From NCBI RefSeq assembly GCF_030852425.1, contig NZ_NSDM01000001.1:992001-1056000 (forward strand): a stretch of 64,000 bases of DNA, given 5' to 3'. The position numbers were made by a program, and so were the translations under genes. Every line of letters starts with the position of its first letter. Positions within the stretch are counted from its first letter, which is position 1. This DNA is from Saccharothrix longispora (lineage in GTDB: Bacteria; Actinomycetota; Actinomycetes; Mycobacteriales; Pseudonocardiaceae). Under the pieces are notes generated by a model, which saw only the letters and a program-made list of their open reading frames with translations, did no database searches and was not told where the DNA came from. Below, piece by piece: positions 1 to 8,319 of this stretch.

Positions 1-1026
1 GGCCTGCTCACCGTCGGCCTGGTGCCGCTGCTGATCGTGGCCGAGCAGGGCCGCGAGTGGGGCTGGGCCTCGCCCGCCACCCTCGCGCTGTGCGCCGTCG
101 GCGTCCTCGGCCTGGCCGGGTTCGTGTGGGCCGAGAAGCGCATGGGCGACGAGGCGCTGCTGCCGCTGCGCCTGTTCAGGCGCCGGACGTTCTCGCTGGG
201 CAACGCGGTCAACTTCCTGCTCGGCCTCGGCATGTTCGGCGGCATGGTGTCGCTGCCGCTGTACCTCCAGATCGTGAAGGGGTACTCGGCCACCGAGTCC
301 GGCCTGATGATGCTGCCGATGACGCTCGGCATCATGACGGCGGCGGGCACGAGCGGCAGCATCACCGCGAGGACCGGCCGCTACAAGGTCTTCCCGGTCG
401 TCGGGTTCGGCGTGATGACCGCGGCGCTGTTCGCGTTCGGCTTCGTCGGCACCGACACGCCGCTGTACGCGCCGCTGGTCCTGATGTTCTTCCTGGGCAT
501 CGGCGTCGGCCTGAGCATGCAGACCCTGCTGGTGGCGATCCAGAACGACGCCGAGCCGCGCGACATGGGCGTGGCGACCGCCTCGGCCACGTTCTTCCGG
601 CAGATCGGCGGCACGGTCGGCACCGCGGTGTTCCTGTCCATCCTGTTCAGCACGGTCGGCGACAGGATCGGCGACGCGCTGCGCGCGGCGTTCACCCGGC
701 CCGACTTCCAGGCGGCGCTGGCGCGGCCCGAGAACCAGGCGTTCGCGGGCGCGCTGCAGAGCGGCCAGGGCTTCGACCTGGACAACACCGAGTTCCTGTC
801 GACCCTCGACCCGGCGCTGGCGCGGCCGTTCCTGGACGGCTTCTCCGGCTCCATCGACCTGGTGTTCCTGGTCGGCTCGTGCGTGACGCTGGTCGGCTTC
901 GCGATCATCTGGTTCCTGCGCGAGCTCCCGCTGTCGAACCGGTCCGGCCTGGAGCGGGTCAAGGACGGCGAGGACGCGGCGGCCGCCGAGGACGCCGAAC
1001 GGCCCGCGTCCATCGCGATGCACTGA
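1..1026 (+). CDS. MFS drug exporter, DHA2 family (5' truncated by window edge)
   Basis: This is the C-terminal 341 codons of a proton-driven multidrug exporter. The reading frame is open from base 1, so the true start lies upstream of the window. Several hydrophobic helices are visible, and the segment around residues 90-110 (GLMMLPMTLG) resembles the repeated half of 14-helix EmrB/QacA-type transporters. A large soluble loop of about 60 residues precedes the last helix, as is common in this family. The tail is charged and alanine/glutamate-rich. The substrate cannot be told. A strong hairpin at 1069-1096 ends transcription and is shared with the convergent pyrophosphatase gene. Confidence 0.85.
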   Translation, partial: GLLTVGLVPLLIVAEQGREWGWASPATLALCAVGVLGLAGFVWAEKRMGDEALLPLRLFRRRTFSLGNAVNFLLGLGMFGGMVSLPLYLQIVKGYSATESGLMMLPMTLGIMTAAGTSGSITARTGRYKVFPVVGFGVMTAALFAFGFVGTDTPLYAPLVLMFFLGIGVGLSMQTLLVAIQNDAEPRDMGVATASATFFRQIGGTVGTAVFLSILFSTVGDRIGDALRAAFTRPDFQAALARPENQAFAGALQSGQGFDLDNTEFLSTLDPALARPFLDGFSGSIDLVFLVGSCVTLVGFAIIWFLRELPLSNRSGLERVKDGEDAAAAEDAERPASIAMH

Positions 1027-1068
1027 CCACGGCGCACTGATCGCGGTCACCGATCGGGTGAAAATGAA

Positions 1069-1096
1069 GAGGCCCACCCCTGCGGGGGTGGGCCTC
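1069..1096. terminator. Bidirectional hairpin terminator between MFS gene and ppa
   Basis: A perfect 12-bp stem (GAGGCCCACCCC paired with GGGGTGGGCCTC) closes a 4-base TGCG loop. It lies 43 bases after the transporter stop and 17 bases after the ppa stop on the other strand, so it can serve both genes. There is no long T run, as is usual for actinobacterial terminators. Confidence 0.85.
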
Positions 1097-1112
1097 TCGC
1101 CGTTCACGCTTT

Positions 1113-1616
1113 TCAGTGATCTTCGCCGCGGGCGACCGCGTCCTTCAGGCGCTGGTAGGAGCGGACGATCTCCGCCTCGGCCTCGGTGCGGCCGACCCAG
1201 GTGGCGCCCTCGACGCTCTTGCCCGGCTCCAGGTCCTTGTAGACCTCGAAGAAGTGCTGGATCTCCAGCCGGTAGAACTCGCTCAGGTGGTGGATGTCGC
1301 GCAGGTGCTCCGAGCGCGGGTCCTCCGCCGGGACGCAGAGCAGCTTGTCGTCGCCGCCCTTCTCGTCGGTCATCCGGAACATGCCGATGGCGCGGGAGCG
1401 GATGAGGCAGCCCGGGAACGTCGGCTCCTGGACCAGGACCAGCGCGTCGAGCGGGTCGCCGTCCTCGCCCAGCGTGTCGTCGACGAACCCGTAGTCCGCC
1501 GGGTACTGAGTGGCCGTGAACAGGGTGCGGTCCAGTCGGATGCGCCCCGTCTTGTGATCCATCTCGTACTTGTTGCGGACCCCCTTGGGGATCTCGATGG
1601 TGACGTCGAACTCCAC
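1113..1616 (-). CDS. ppa: Inorganic pyrophosphatase, family I
   Basis: A cytoplasmic enzyme that hydrolyses pyrophosphate to two phosphates, pulling biosynthetic reactions forward. The 167-residue length is normal for the bacterial family. It opens with [12 protein letters not shown] and carries the family I signature [10 protein letters not shown] (about residues 52-61), whose aspartates bind the metal ions; the lysine of IPKG and the tyrosine in ADYGFVDD are also family residues. It matches Rv3628 of M. tuberculosis in type and position. It is transcribed alone, divergently from the PBP4-type gene. Confidence 0.95.
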   Translation of the reverse strand: MEFDVTIEIPKGVRNKYEMDHKTGRIRLDRTLFTATQYPADYGFVDDTLGEDGDPLDALVLVQEPTFPGCLIRSRAIGMFRMTDEKGGDDKLLCVPAEDPRSEHLRDIHHLSEFYRLEIQHFFEVYKDLEPGKSVEGATWVGRTEAEAEIVRSYQRLKDAVARGEDH

Positions 1617-1730
1617 TGCGCGGTCCTCGCTCGTCTTCGCCGTTCGTTACGCCACTAGTGTGGACTACGACGTCTCGTCAACCCTTTGCCCCTGGTGTGA
1701 CGTTGCCCGTACTCGACTGCGGAGGATTGC

Positions 1731-3365
1731 GTGCCCGACGAGCCATCGTGGCCGACCGTCGACGGCGACGAGGTGCCGCGCGAGCCGCCGACGGTGCAGG
1801 TCAGGCGTCCCGACCCGCCGACCATGCGCATCCCGGCGCCCGTGCCGCCACCGCCCGCGGCGGTTCCGCCGAGGCCCGCCGCACCGACGCCGCGCCCCCC
1901 GCGCGAGCGGCCGACCGAGATCAAGTCGGAACCTGAACCGGTTCCTGAACCGATCACGGAAAGTGAAGGGGCGTCGCCTGCCGCGCCGCCCGCCAAGCGG
2001 CGCAAGCGGCTGTACGCGCTCGCGCTCGCCGCGCTGCTCGTGCCGGCGCTGGCCGGCACCGCCGTCGTCGGCGCGCAGCGGGGCTGGTTCGACCGCACGC
2101 CCGCCGCGACGACCGCCGCCGCGCCGCCGCCCGCCCCCGTGGCGCTGTCCGTCAAGGGCATCGGCGCGGACGGCGCCGCGCCCACCGCGGCCGGGGTGGA
2201 GGCCGCGTTGACCGGACCGGCGGCCAACCCGCTGCTGGCCCCCCTGACGGGGGTCGTGGTGGACCCGGGCACCGGGCAGGCGCTGTGGAACCAGGGCGAG
2301 AAGACCCCGGCCACGCCCGCGTCCACCACCAAGGTGCTGGTCTCGGCCGCCGCGCTGCTCTCGCTCGACCACACCGCGCAGTTCTCGACCAAGGTGGTGC
2401 GGGGGGCGCAGCCGGGCACCGTCGTGCTGGTCGGCGGCGGCGACCCGACGCTCTCCTCGCTGCCCGTCGGCGACACCACCGTGTACCCCGGCGCGCCGAC
2501 GCTGGACGAGCTGGTCGCGCAGGTCAAGGCGACCGGTCCCGTCACGCAGGTGCTGTTCGACGCGTCGCGGTACACCGGTGAGGGCCTCGCGCCCGGCTGG
2601 GCACCCGGCGACGTGCCGGACGGGTACGTGTCGCCGATCCAGCCGGTGATGCTCGACGGCGGTCGCGGCAACCCGAAGCTCCTCGACACGCGGCGCACGT
2701 CCACGCCCGCCGCCGACGCGGCGTCCGCGCTGGCCCAGCGGCTGGGCGTGACCGCCCCCGTCGCGCCGGGCACGGCGGCGGCCGGGGCCGAGGTGCTGGG
2801 CGAGGTGAAGTCCGCGCCGGTGGACCGGCTGGTCGAGAACCTGATGCAGAACTCGGACAACGTGCTGGCCGAGACGATGGCGCGGGAGATCGCCATCGCG
2901 CGGGGCGCGGAGCCGTCGTTCGCGGGTGGCGCGCAGGCCGTGCGGGACGTGCTGACGCAGCACGGGTTCGACCTGGCCACGGCGGTGTTCGTGGACGGCA
3001 GCGGCCTGTCGCCGAACAACAAGCTGCCCGCGGAGCTGCTCGCCGACATCCTCACCGCGGCGGCCAAGCCCGACGCGTCCGACGAGCGCACGGCCAAGCT
3101 CCGACCGCTGCTCACGGCCCTGCCGGTCGCGGGCGGCAGCGGCACCCTGGCGAGCCGCTTCCAGGAGGCCGGCGCGTCCGCGAAGGGGTGGGCGCGGGGC
3201 AAGACGGGCACGTTGAGCGGGGTGCACTCGCTGGCCGGCGTGGTGGTCGACGCGGACGGCCGGCTGGTGGTGTTCGCGTTCATGTCCCAGAGCACGCAGA
3301 GCGGCGACGCCGTGCGCGGCGCCCTGGACGAGATGGTCGCCGCCCTGCGCGCCTGCGGCTGCTGA
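1731..3365 (+). CDS. dacB: D-alanyl-D-alanine carboxypeptidase/endopeptidase, PBP4 family (peptidase S13)
   Basis: A penicillin-binding protein that trims or cleaves peptidoglycan peptides outside the membrane. The start is GTG 1731 with GGAGG nine bases upstream. Residues 1-90 form a proline/arginine-rich cytoplasmic tail, followed by one membrane anchor (about 94-116) and the catalytic domain. All three active-site motifs are present: S198-T-T-K201, S375-D-N377 and K491-T-G493. At 544 residues it is longer than average because of the cytoplasmic tail, an arrangement like Rv3627c. The tail could be a regulatory or scaffold-binding segment, which is inference. The gene ends just before the 22-bp repeat array. 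Confidence 0.92.
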   Translation: MPDEPSWPTVDGDEVPREPPTVQVRRPDPPTMRIPAPVPPPPAAVPPRPAAPTPRPPRERPTEIKSEPEPVPEPITESEGASPAAPPAKRRKRLYALALAALLVPALAGTAVVGAQRGWFDRTPAATTAAAPPPAPVALSVKGIGADGAAPTAAGVEAALTGPAANPLLAPLTGVVVDPGTGQALWNQGEKTPATPASTTKVLVSAAALLSLDHTAQFSTKVVRGAQPGTVVLVGGGDPTLSSLPVGDTTVYPGAPTLDELVAQVKATGPVTQVLFDASRYTGEGLAPGWAPGDVPDGYVSPIQPVMLDGGRGNPKLLDTRRTSTPAADAASALAQRLGVTAPVAPGTAAAGAEVLGEVKSAPVDRLVENLMQNSDNVLAETMAREIAIARGAEPSFAGGAQAVRDVLTQHGFDLATAVFVDGSGLSPNNKLPAELLADILTAAAKPDASDERTAKLRPLLTALPVAGGSGTLASRFQEAGASAKGWARGKTGTLSGVHSLAGVVVDADGRLVVFAFMSQSTQSGDAVRGALDEMVAALRACGC

Positions 3366-3385
3366 CCGGACGTCCCAGGTCCCGA

Positions 3386-3599
3386 GAGTCCAACGCCCAG
3401 GCCTCGCGAGTCGTACGTTCAGGTCGCGCGAGTCGTACGTTCAGGCCCCATGAGTTCCACGTTCAGGACCGTGCCTGATCGTCAGGGGGCCTGAACGTGG
3501 AACTCGCGCGACCTGAACGTAGAACTCGCGCGGCCTGGACGTACGACTCGCGAGGCCTGAACGTACGACTCGCGGGGCTTGGACGTACGACTCGTGGGG
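3386..3599. repeat. 22-bp-period palindromic repeat array (4 forward + 5 inverted units)
   Basis: Forward units start at 3386, 3408, 3430 and 3452, each exactly 22 bases apart, and read like GAGTCGTACGTTCAGG plus a variable 6-base tail. After a short spacer (3474-3489) the same unit runs in the opposite orientation, starting at 3490, 3512, 3534, 3556 and 3578, again every 22 bases (CCTGAACGTACGACTC core). The two arms can fold into one very long stem. It sits between the dacB-like stop and the zincin-like gene, so it probably ends transcription, but its regular period makes it more than a simple terminator. Confidence 0.9.
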
Positions 3600-3623
3600 A
3601 TGTCGTGGGGTCGGTCGCGCAGG

Positions 3624-3629
3624 TAGCGT
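3624..3629 (+). promoter_or_regulatory. -10 element for a leaderless transcript
   Basis: TAGCGT lies seven bases before the GTG start at 3637. This spacing places the transcription start on or next to the start codon, the usual layout of leaderless actinobacterial genes. No convincing -35 element is seen because the repeat array abuts it. Confidence 0.45.
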
Positions 3630-3636
3630 CGAAGGG

Positions 3637-4653
3637 GTGAACCCGGCGACGCAGCAGGACCGCAGTGCACCGGTCGATTGGGACCTGGCCGTCACGACCG
3701 CCACCAGGCTCGTGCGGCCCGGCCCGGTGGTGCCCAGAGCAGAGGCGGACGTCGCGGTCGGCCGGTTGCGCGAGCTGGCCGTGGACGCCGAGGTGCACGT
3801 CCGGGAGCTGACCGGCCTCGGTCACGGGCTGCCGCTCAGGGCGGGCGAGGTCGTGGACCGGCCGGGTTGGGTGCGCGCCGCCGTGCAGGGGCTCGCCGCG
3901 CTGACCGAGGGTGCGCTGCCCAAGCAGTCCGGCGCGTTCGGCGGCCTCCTGGCGGGCACCGCGGGCGTGCAGGCGGGCGTCGTCGTGGCGTTCCTCAGCG
4001 GCCGGGTGCTCGGCCAGTACGACCCGTTCTCCGATGGCGGCAGGCTGCTGCTGGTGGCGCCGAACATCGTCGGCGCGCAGCGCGCCCTGGACGTGCCGGG
4101 CGAGGACTTCAGCATGTGGGTGTGCCTGCACGAGGGCACGCACCGCCTCCAGTTCACCGCCGTCCCCTGGCTCGCCGGGCACTTCTCCGCCCAGGTCGCC
4201 GAGCTGCTGGCCGGCATGGACGAGGGCGGCTCGTCGCGGCTGCGCGACCTGCCGAAGCGGCTGCGCGAGGCGGACGGCATCATCGACCTGCTCCAGGCGC
4301 CCGGCCAGCGCGAGGTGCTCGACCGGCTCATCGCCCTGTCCACGCTGCTGGAGGGCCACGCCGACCACGTGATGGACGCCGTGGGTCCGGACGTCGTGCC
4401 GTCGGTGCTGACGATCCGCGAGCGCTTCACCGCCCGCCGCAAGGGCGGCGGCCTGCTCGACCGCGTCCTGCGCACGCTGCTCGGCGTGGAGGCGAAGGTC
4501 CGCCAGTACGCCGAGGGTGCCGCGTTCACCGGGCACGTCGTCCACGCCGTCGGCATGGAGCGGTTCAACACGGTGTGGACCGGCCCGGAGACGCTGCCGA
4601 CCCGCGCCGAGATCGCCGACCCGGCCGCCTGGCTGCGCCGCGTCCGGCCGTGA
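3637..4653 (+). CDS. Zincin-like metallopeptidase family protein (Zincin_2, 'F420-associated' type)
   Basis: A 338-residue predicted soluble protein with the zinc-peptidase signature H165-E-G-T-H169, followed by RLQF. It belongs to a family common in actinobacteria, annotated as zinc-dependent metalloprotease or coenzyme-F420-biosynthesis-associated protein; its substrate is unknown. The M. tuberculosis counterpart is Rv3626c, also next to tilS. The start GTG 3637 fits a leaderless transcript. The stop overlaps the next gene (GTGA), so it is translationally coupled to tilS and hpt. Proteolytic activity is inferred only from HEXXH. Confidence 0.82.
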   Translation: MNPATQQDRSAPVDWDLAVTTATRLVRPGPVVPRAEADVAVGRLRELAVDAEVHVRELTGLGHGLPLRAGEVVDRPGWVRAAVQGLAALTEGALPKQSGAFGGLLAGTAGVQAGVVVAFLSGRVLGQYDPFSDGGRLLLVAPNIVGAQRALDVPGEDFSMWVCLHEGTHRLQFTAVPWLAGHFSAQVAELLAGMDEGGSSRLRDLPKRLREADGIIDLLQAPGQREVLDRLIALSTLLEGHADHVMDAVGPDVVPSVLTIRERFTARRKGGGLLDRVLRTLLGVEAKVRQYAEGAAFTGHVVHAVGMERFNTVWTGPETLPTRAEIADPAAWLRRVRP

Positions 4654-5567
4654 GCGGGAACGGGCCGCTCGCCGAGGTCCGCACCGCCGTCCGCCGGTTC
4701 CTCGCCGAGCACCGGCCCGAGGAGGTCGCCGTGGCGGTCAGCGGCGGCGCGGACTCGCTCGCGCTGGCCGCCGTCACGGCGAAGCTGACCCCGGCGCGCG
4801 CGGTCGTCGTGGACCACCGGCTCCAGGACGGGTCGGCCGAGGTCGCCGAACGGGCCGCGCGGACGTGTCGCGAGCTCGGTCTGGAGACCGAGGTCCGCAC
4901 GGTCGAGGTCACCGGGTCGGGTGGTCCTGAGGCCGCCGCCCGCCGGGCCCGCTACGCCGCCCTGAGGCCCGGGCGCGGCCTGGTGCTGCTCGGCCACACC
5001 CGTGACGACCAGGCCGAGACGGTGCTGCTGGGCCTCGGCCGGGGTTCGGGTCCGCGCAGCATCGCGGGCATGCGGCCGCACGACCCGCCGTGGGGCCGGC
5101 CGCTGCTCGGCGTGTCGCGCGCCACCACGGCCGCCGCGTGCGCGGAGCTGGGTCTCACGCCGTGGCGGGACCCGCACAACGACGACCCGCGCTTCACCAG
5201 GGTCCGCCTGCGCCACGAGGTGCTGCCGCTGCTGGAGGACGTCCTCAACGGCGGGGTCGCCGACGCGCTCGCCCGCACCGCCGCCCACCTGCGGGAGGAC
5301 AACGACGCGCTGGACGAGCTGGCCGAGGCGTTCGACGGCGACTGCTGCGAGGTGGCCGAGGTCGAGCACCTGCCGACGGCCCTGCGGCGGCGCGTGCTGC
5401 GGCGGTGGCTGCTCCTGGCGGACGTGCCCGAGTTGTCCGACTCGCACCTGCGCAGAGTGGACGCCCTGGTGAGCGACTGGCGTGGTCAGGGCGGCGTCTG
5501 GTTGCCCGGCGGCTTTGTGGCACGCCGCGCGCATGGCAGGCTGCGAGTGGAACCAGTGCAGTCATGA
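4650..5567 (+). CDS. tilS: tRNA(Ile)-lysidine synthetase
   Basis: Converts cytidine-34 of the CAU-anticodon tRNA(Ile) to lysidine, so the tRNA reads AUA and is charged with isoleucine. The start is GTG 4650, overlapping the previous stop as GTGA. The N-terminal PP-loop ATP-binding motif SGGADS is at residues 31-36 and the family motif [10 protein letters not shown] follows near residue 115. At 305 residues it is shorter than E. coli TilS and has only a small C-terminal part, as in other actinobacteria. It is followed by hpt, a neighbour conserved across many bacteria. Confidence 0.93.
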   Translation: MSGNGPLAEVRTAVRRFLAEHRPEEVAVAVSGGADSLALAAVTAKLTPARAVVVDHRLQDGSAEVAERAARTCRELGLETEVRTVEVTGSGGPEAAARRARYAALRPGRGLVLLGHTRDDQAETVLLGLGRGSGPRSIAGMRPHDPPWGRPLLGVSRATTAAACAELGLTPWRDPHNDDPRFTRVRLRHEVLPLLEDVLNGGVADALARTAAHLREDNDALDELAEAFDGDCCEVAEVEHLPTALRRRVLRRWLLLADVPELSDSHLRRVDALVSDWRGQGGVWLPGGFVARRAHGRLRVEPVQS

Positions 5568-5584
5568 CAAAAGGGGAACCGTCC

Positions 5585-6136
5585 GTGTACGACGGCGACA
5601 TCAGTTCCGTGCTCATCACCGAGCAGGAGATCAGCGACAAGGTCACCGAGCTGGCCAACAAGGTCGCGGCTGACTACCCGGCCGACGGCGGGAACGACCT
5701 GGTCCTGATCACCGTGCTCAAGGGCGCGGTGATGTTCATGACCGACCTGGCCAGGGCGTTGCCGGTGCCGGTGCAGCTGGAGTTCATGGCGGTGAGCTCC
5801 TACGGCTCGTCGACCTCGTCCTCCGGCGTGGTGCGCATCCTCAAGGACCTCGACCGGGACATCGCGGACCGGGACGTGCTCATCGTCGAGGACATCATCG
5901 ACTCCGGCCTGACGCTGTCGTGGCTGCTCAAGAACCTGGCGTCGCGCAAGCCGCGGTCGCTGGAGGTGTGCACGCTGCTGCGCAAGCCCGACGCGGTCAA
6001 GGTCGAGGTGCCGGTGAAGTACGTCGGCTTCGAGATCCCCAACGAGTTCGTGGTCGGCTACGGCCTGGACTACGCCGAGCGCTACCGCGACCTGCCCTAC
6101 ATCGGGGCCCTGGACCCCAAGGTCTACTCCGACTGA
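5585..6136 (+). CDS. hpt: Hypoxanthine phosphoribosyltransferase
   Basis: Salvages hypoxanthine and guanine to IMP and GMP using PRPP. The protein (183 residues) has the PRPP-binding loop EDIIDSG at residues 102-108 and the LKGAVMFM segment near 45. GTG 5585 was chosen because AAGGGGAACC sits six or more bases upstream and [10 protein letters not shown] matches the usual family N-terminus. An in-frame ATG at 5564, overlapping the tilS stop as ATGA, would add seven residues and is possible. It is the last gene of the run and is followed by a perfect hairpin. Confidence 0.93.
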   Translation: MYDGDISSVLITEQEISDKVTELANKVAADYPADGGNDLVLITVLKGAVMFMTDLARALPVPVQLEFMAVSSYGSSTSSSGVVRILKDLDRDIADRDVLIVEDIIDSGLTLSWLLKNLASRKPRSLEVCTLLRKPDAVKVEVPVKYVGFEIPNEFVVGYGLDYAERYRDLPYIGALDPKVYSD

Positions 6137-6146
6137 GGACGGCGGA

Positions 6147-6174
6147 GGGGCGTTCCCGCCGGCGGGAACGCCCC
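6147..6174. terminator. Bidirectional hairpin terminator between hpt and VWA gene
   Basis: A 28-base perfect palindrome (14 bases per arm, GGGGCGTTCCCGCC then its complement) lies 10 bases after the hpt stop and 12 bases after the convergent VWA gene stop. Confidence 0.85.
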
Positions 6175-6186
6175 CACCTGCCCGAC

Positions 6187-7887
6187 TCAGCAGTTCGGCC
6201 GGCAGCGGCGCTGCGAGATGCCGTCCAGCAGCACGCCGCGGATGTCCTGCGGCTCCATGGCCTGGTACGCCTTGCCGCCGGTGGCGTCGGCGATCCGCCG
6301 CAGCGCGTCCATGTCGGCGTCCTTGCCCAGCCCCACCATGATCATCGGCACCGGGCGGGCCGGGTCGACCTCGGCCTTCAGCGTGGCGAGCAGGGCGGGC
6401 AGGTCGATGCTGGAGATGTCGTCGTTGCTGCCGTCGGTGATCAGCGTCACCGAATTGATCTTCGACGGGTCGTAGCCCCGCTGCACGTGCCGGAACGCGG
6501 CCAGCGCCGTCTCGTTCAGCGACGTGCCGCCGCCCACCAGCCCGGGCAGGCCGCCCGCGCCCTTCTGGAGCTGCACGCGCCGCGGCGCGCCCCCGATCGG
6601 CTCGCCCAGTGGGCCGATCGGCACCAGCTCGATCCAGTCGTTCGGCGGCTTCTTGTCCGTGGAGAACGCCCACAGGCCGATCTCCGAGGTGTCCGGCAGC
6701 ATGCCCAGCGCGGTGAGCGCGGCCTCGCGGGCCGCCTCGATGCGGGTGGAGCCGTCGCTCATCTTCTCGGCCATCGAGCCGGACACGTCGAGCACGGCCA
6801 GCAGCCGGGTGTCCAGGCTGACCGCGCCCCACGTGCCCAGCAGCTCGGAGACCTGCTCGGGGGACGGCGTCCCGAGGAGGGCCACGTCGTCGCCGCGCAC
6901 CCCGTGCTCCTCGTTGGACCAGCCACCGGGCGCCTTGCCGTCGGGCGTGCGGAAGCCCGCCTCGGCGAACCGCCGACCGGTGTGGTCGGTGCGCAGCGCC
7001 CGCTCGAAGTCCTCGGCGGCCTCCGCGGTGCCCGGCTGCTCGCCCGACCGGCTGACCCGCACCACGGGGTAGTCGAACGAGACCGTGCCCTCCTCGGGGT
7101 AGGAGGCGACGACCCGCCGCGACCCGGCGGCCCGGTTCGCGGCCAGCACCGACTGCTCGGAGGCGGTGAACACCGGCGCGTCGTCGGCGCCCTGCACGAC
7201 CTTGCCGAACGCGTCCCGCACCGACGGCAGCGCCGCGCGGCCCACCCGCAGCAGCGCGCCGATCAGCTCGGGCTTCGGCGTGCCGTCCGGGTTGCCGAGC
7301 TGCGCGCGGATGACGGCGAGCGTGGCCAGGCCCTCGGTGGACGTGGTCGGGTCGCTCAGCGTGACGCTGACCTTCGGGTCCACGACCTTGGCCCAGCTCA
7401 CCGGGGCGATGGGCCAGCCGAGGTCCGTCATCGCCCGCGTCGAGCCCGCGATGAGCAGCGGCGAGGAGGCCAGCGGGTCGGAGATGTCGAGCCGCGGCGC
7501 GTCCGCGCCCTCGTCGCCGGCCTGGCGCTGGGTCTCGGCCGCCCACATGGACGAGTCCGGCACCCACAGGGCGGGCGGGTTGATCTGGGCGGTGGGCAGC
7601 TCCTTGGACACGTCCGCGGCGCCGCGCGCCTCGACCTGGACCTGCACGCACTTGCCGTCGACCACGGGCTGGGTGGCCTGGTAGTCGTCGGCGGCCCCCC
7701 GCACTACCTCCTCGACCGCCGGGGTGACGACGACCTTGAGCGGTAGGGTGCCGTCGCACTCCGGTCCGCCCGCGGCCCGCAGCGCGACCACGGTGACGCC
7801 GGCGGCGGCGACCACGCCGAGGAGCGCGCCGAGGGGCAGGAGCACGCGGCGGGCGCTGCCGCGGCGTGGCTGGGTGCGAGCTGACAT
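6187..7887 (-). CDS. Membrane-anchored substrate-binding and VWA domain protein
   Basis: A 566-residue surface protein. Residues 1-20 are basic, and about 15-37 form one hydrophobic segment without a lipobox cysteine, so it is a membrane anchor or signal. Residues about 45-320 look like a bacterial extracellular solute-binding domain. The C-terminal half is a von Willebrand A domain with the metal-ion motif D-V-S-G-S in LLAVLDVSGSMAEKM. Fusions of this type are annotated in many actinobacteria with unknown function; VWA domains usually bind proteins through a divalent metal. Several cysteines (for example in the C-terminal RRCRPNC) could form disulfides outside the cell. It is transcribed alone, divergently from ftsH. 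Confidence 0.8.
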   Translation of the reverse strand: MSARTQPRRGSARRVLLPLGALLGVVAAAGVTVVALRAAGGPECDGTLPLKVVVTPAVEEVVRGAADDYQATQPVVDGKCVQVQVEARGAADVSKELPTAQINPPALWVPDSSMWAAETQRQAGDEGADAPRLDISDPLASSPLLIAGSTRAMTDLGWPIAPVSWAKVVDPKVSVTLSDPTTSTEGLATLAVIRAQLGNPDGTPKPELIGALLRVGRAALPSVRDAFGKVVQGADDAPVFTASEQSVLAANRAAGSRRVVASYPEEGTVSFDYPVVRVSRSGEQPGTAEAAEDFERALRTDHTGRRFAEAGFRTPDGKAPGGWSNEEHGVRGDDVALLGTPSPEQVSELLGTWGAVSLDTRLLAVLDVSGSMAEKMSDGSTRIEAAREAALTALGMLPDTSEIGLWAFSTDKKPPNDWIELVPIGPLGEPIGGAPRRVQLQKGAGGLPGLVGGGTSLNETALAAFRHVQRGYDPSKINSVTLITDGSNDDISSIDLPALLATLKAEVDPARPVPMIMVGLGKDADMDALRRIADATGGKAYQAMEPQDIRGVLLDGISQRRCRPNC

Positions 7888-8319
7888 ACTCTTGGTACCT
7901 TCGGTTGGTGTTCACCCTTTCGGGTGCTTGGGGAACACTCCGTGACCTCCGAGGGTGACATGTGCTCCTCACATGACAAACTCTCGTGTCTCAGGTCACC
8001 CGAGTGGACCTCACGTCTTGTCTACCTGCTAGTAACGCACTACCTCCGGTAAGTGTTACGGGTGTGAGAGCCCCTCGGTTCACGCCCGCGTCCCCTCCCG
8101 GCTGAACCGCGTTGACCTGGGATACGTGTTCCCGGTTACGGCGGACGACCCCGTGGGAACACCGGAGGGGGTTCACCCGTTGGTCCGGCAAGACGCGATG
8201 GGTCCGCACGTGCAGCGCTCCGCCCGGCACCACGGGCGGTAGGCTGGTCGGACGGGTGAGCCCGTCTGCGCCCGTCGTCAAGTCAGGGAGGGTCGAGGCC
8301 GCCCGCCGGCCGTAAGTGC
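7888..8319. other. Intergenic region upstream of the VWA gene and ftsH
   Basis: These 432 bases between divergent genes hold no convincing gene. Inverted repeats are visible: CATGTG-CTCCT-CACATG near 7961-7977, and GTGTTCCC near 8127 paired with GGGAACAC near 8155. A candidate stress-type promoter lies at 8156-8181. The ftsH ATG at 8320 has only a weak ribosome-binding site (GGGAGGG is over 25 bases upstream). Confidence 0.5.
8156..8181 (+). promoter_or_regulatory. Candidate ECF-sigma promoter upstream of ftsH
   Basis: GGAAC (8156-8160), 17 bases, then CGTT (8178-8181). This matches the GGAAC-N16/17-CGTT layout of SigE-type extracytoplasmic sigma promoters in actinobacteria. It would start transcription about 130 bases before ftsH. 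It is a pattern match only. Confidence 0.35.

Noticed and set aside
3386-3599. CRISPR array
   Set aside because: Units are directly adjacent with only a few variable bases, the second half is inverted, and there are no cas genes.
5486-7972. An 828-codon minus-strand frame across hpt and the VWA gene
   Set aside because: Shadow of the VWA gene in a neighbouring frame; no domain resemblance and it runs through hpt and a terminator.
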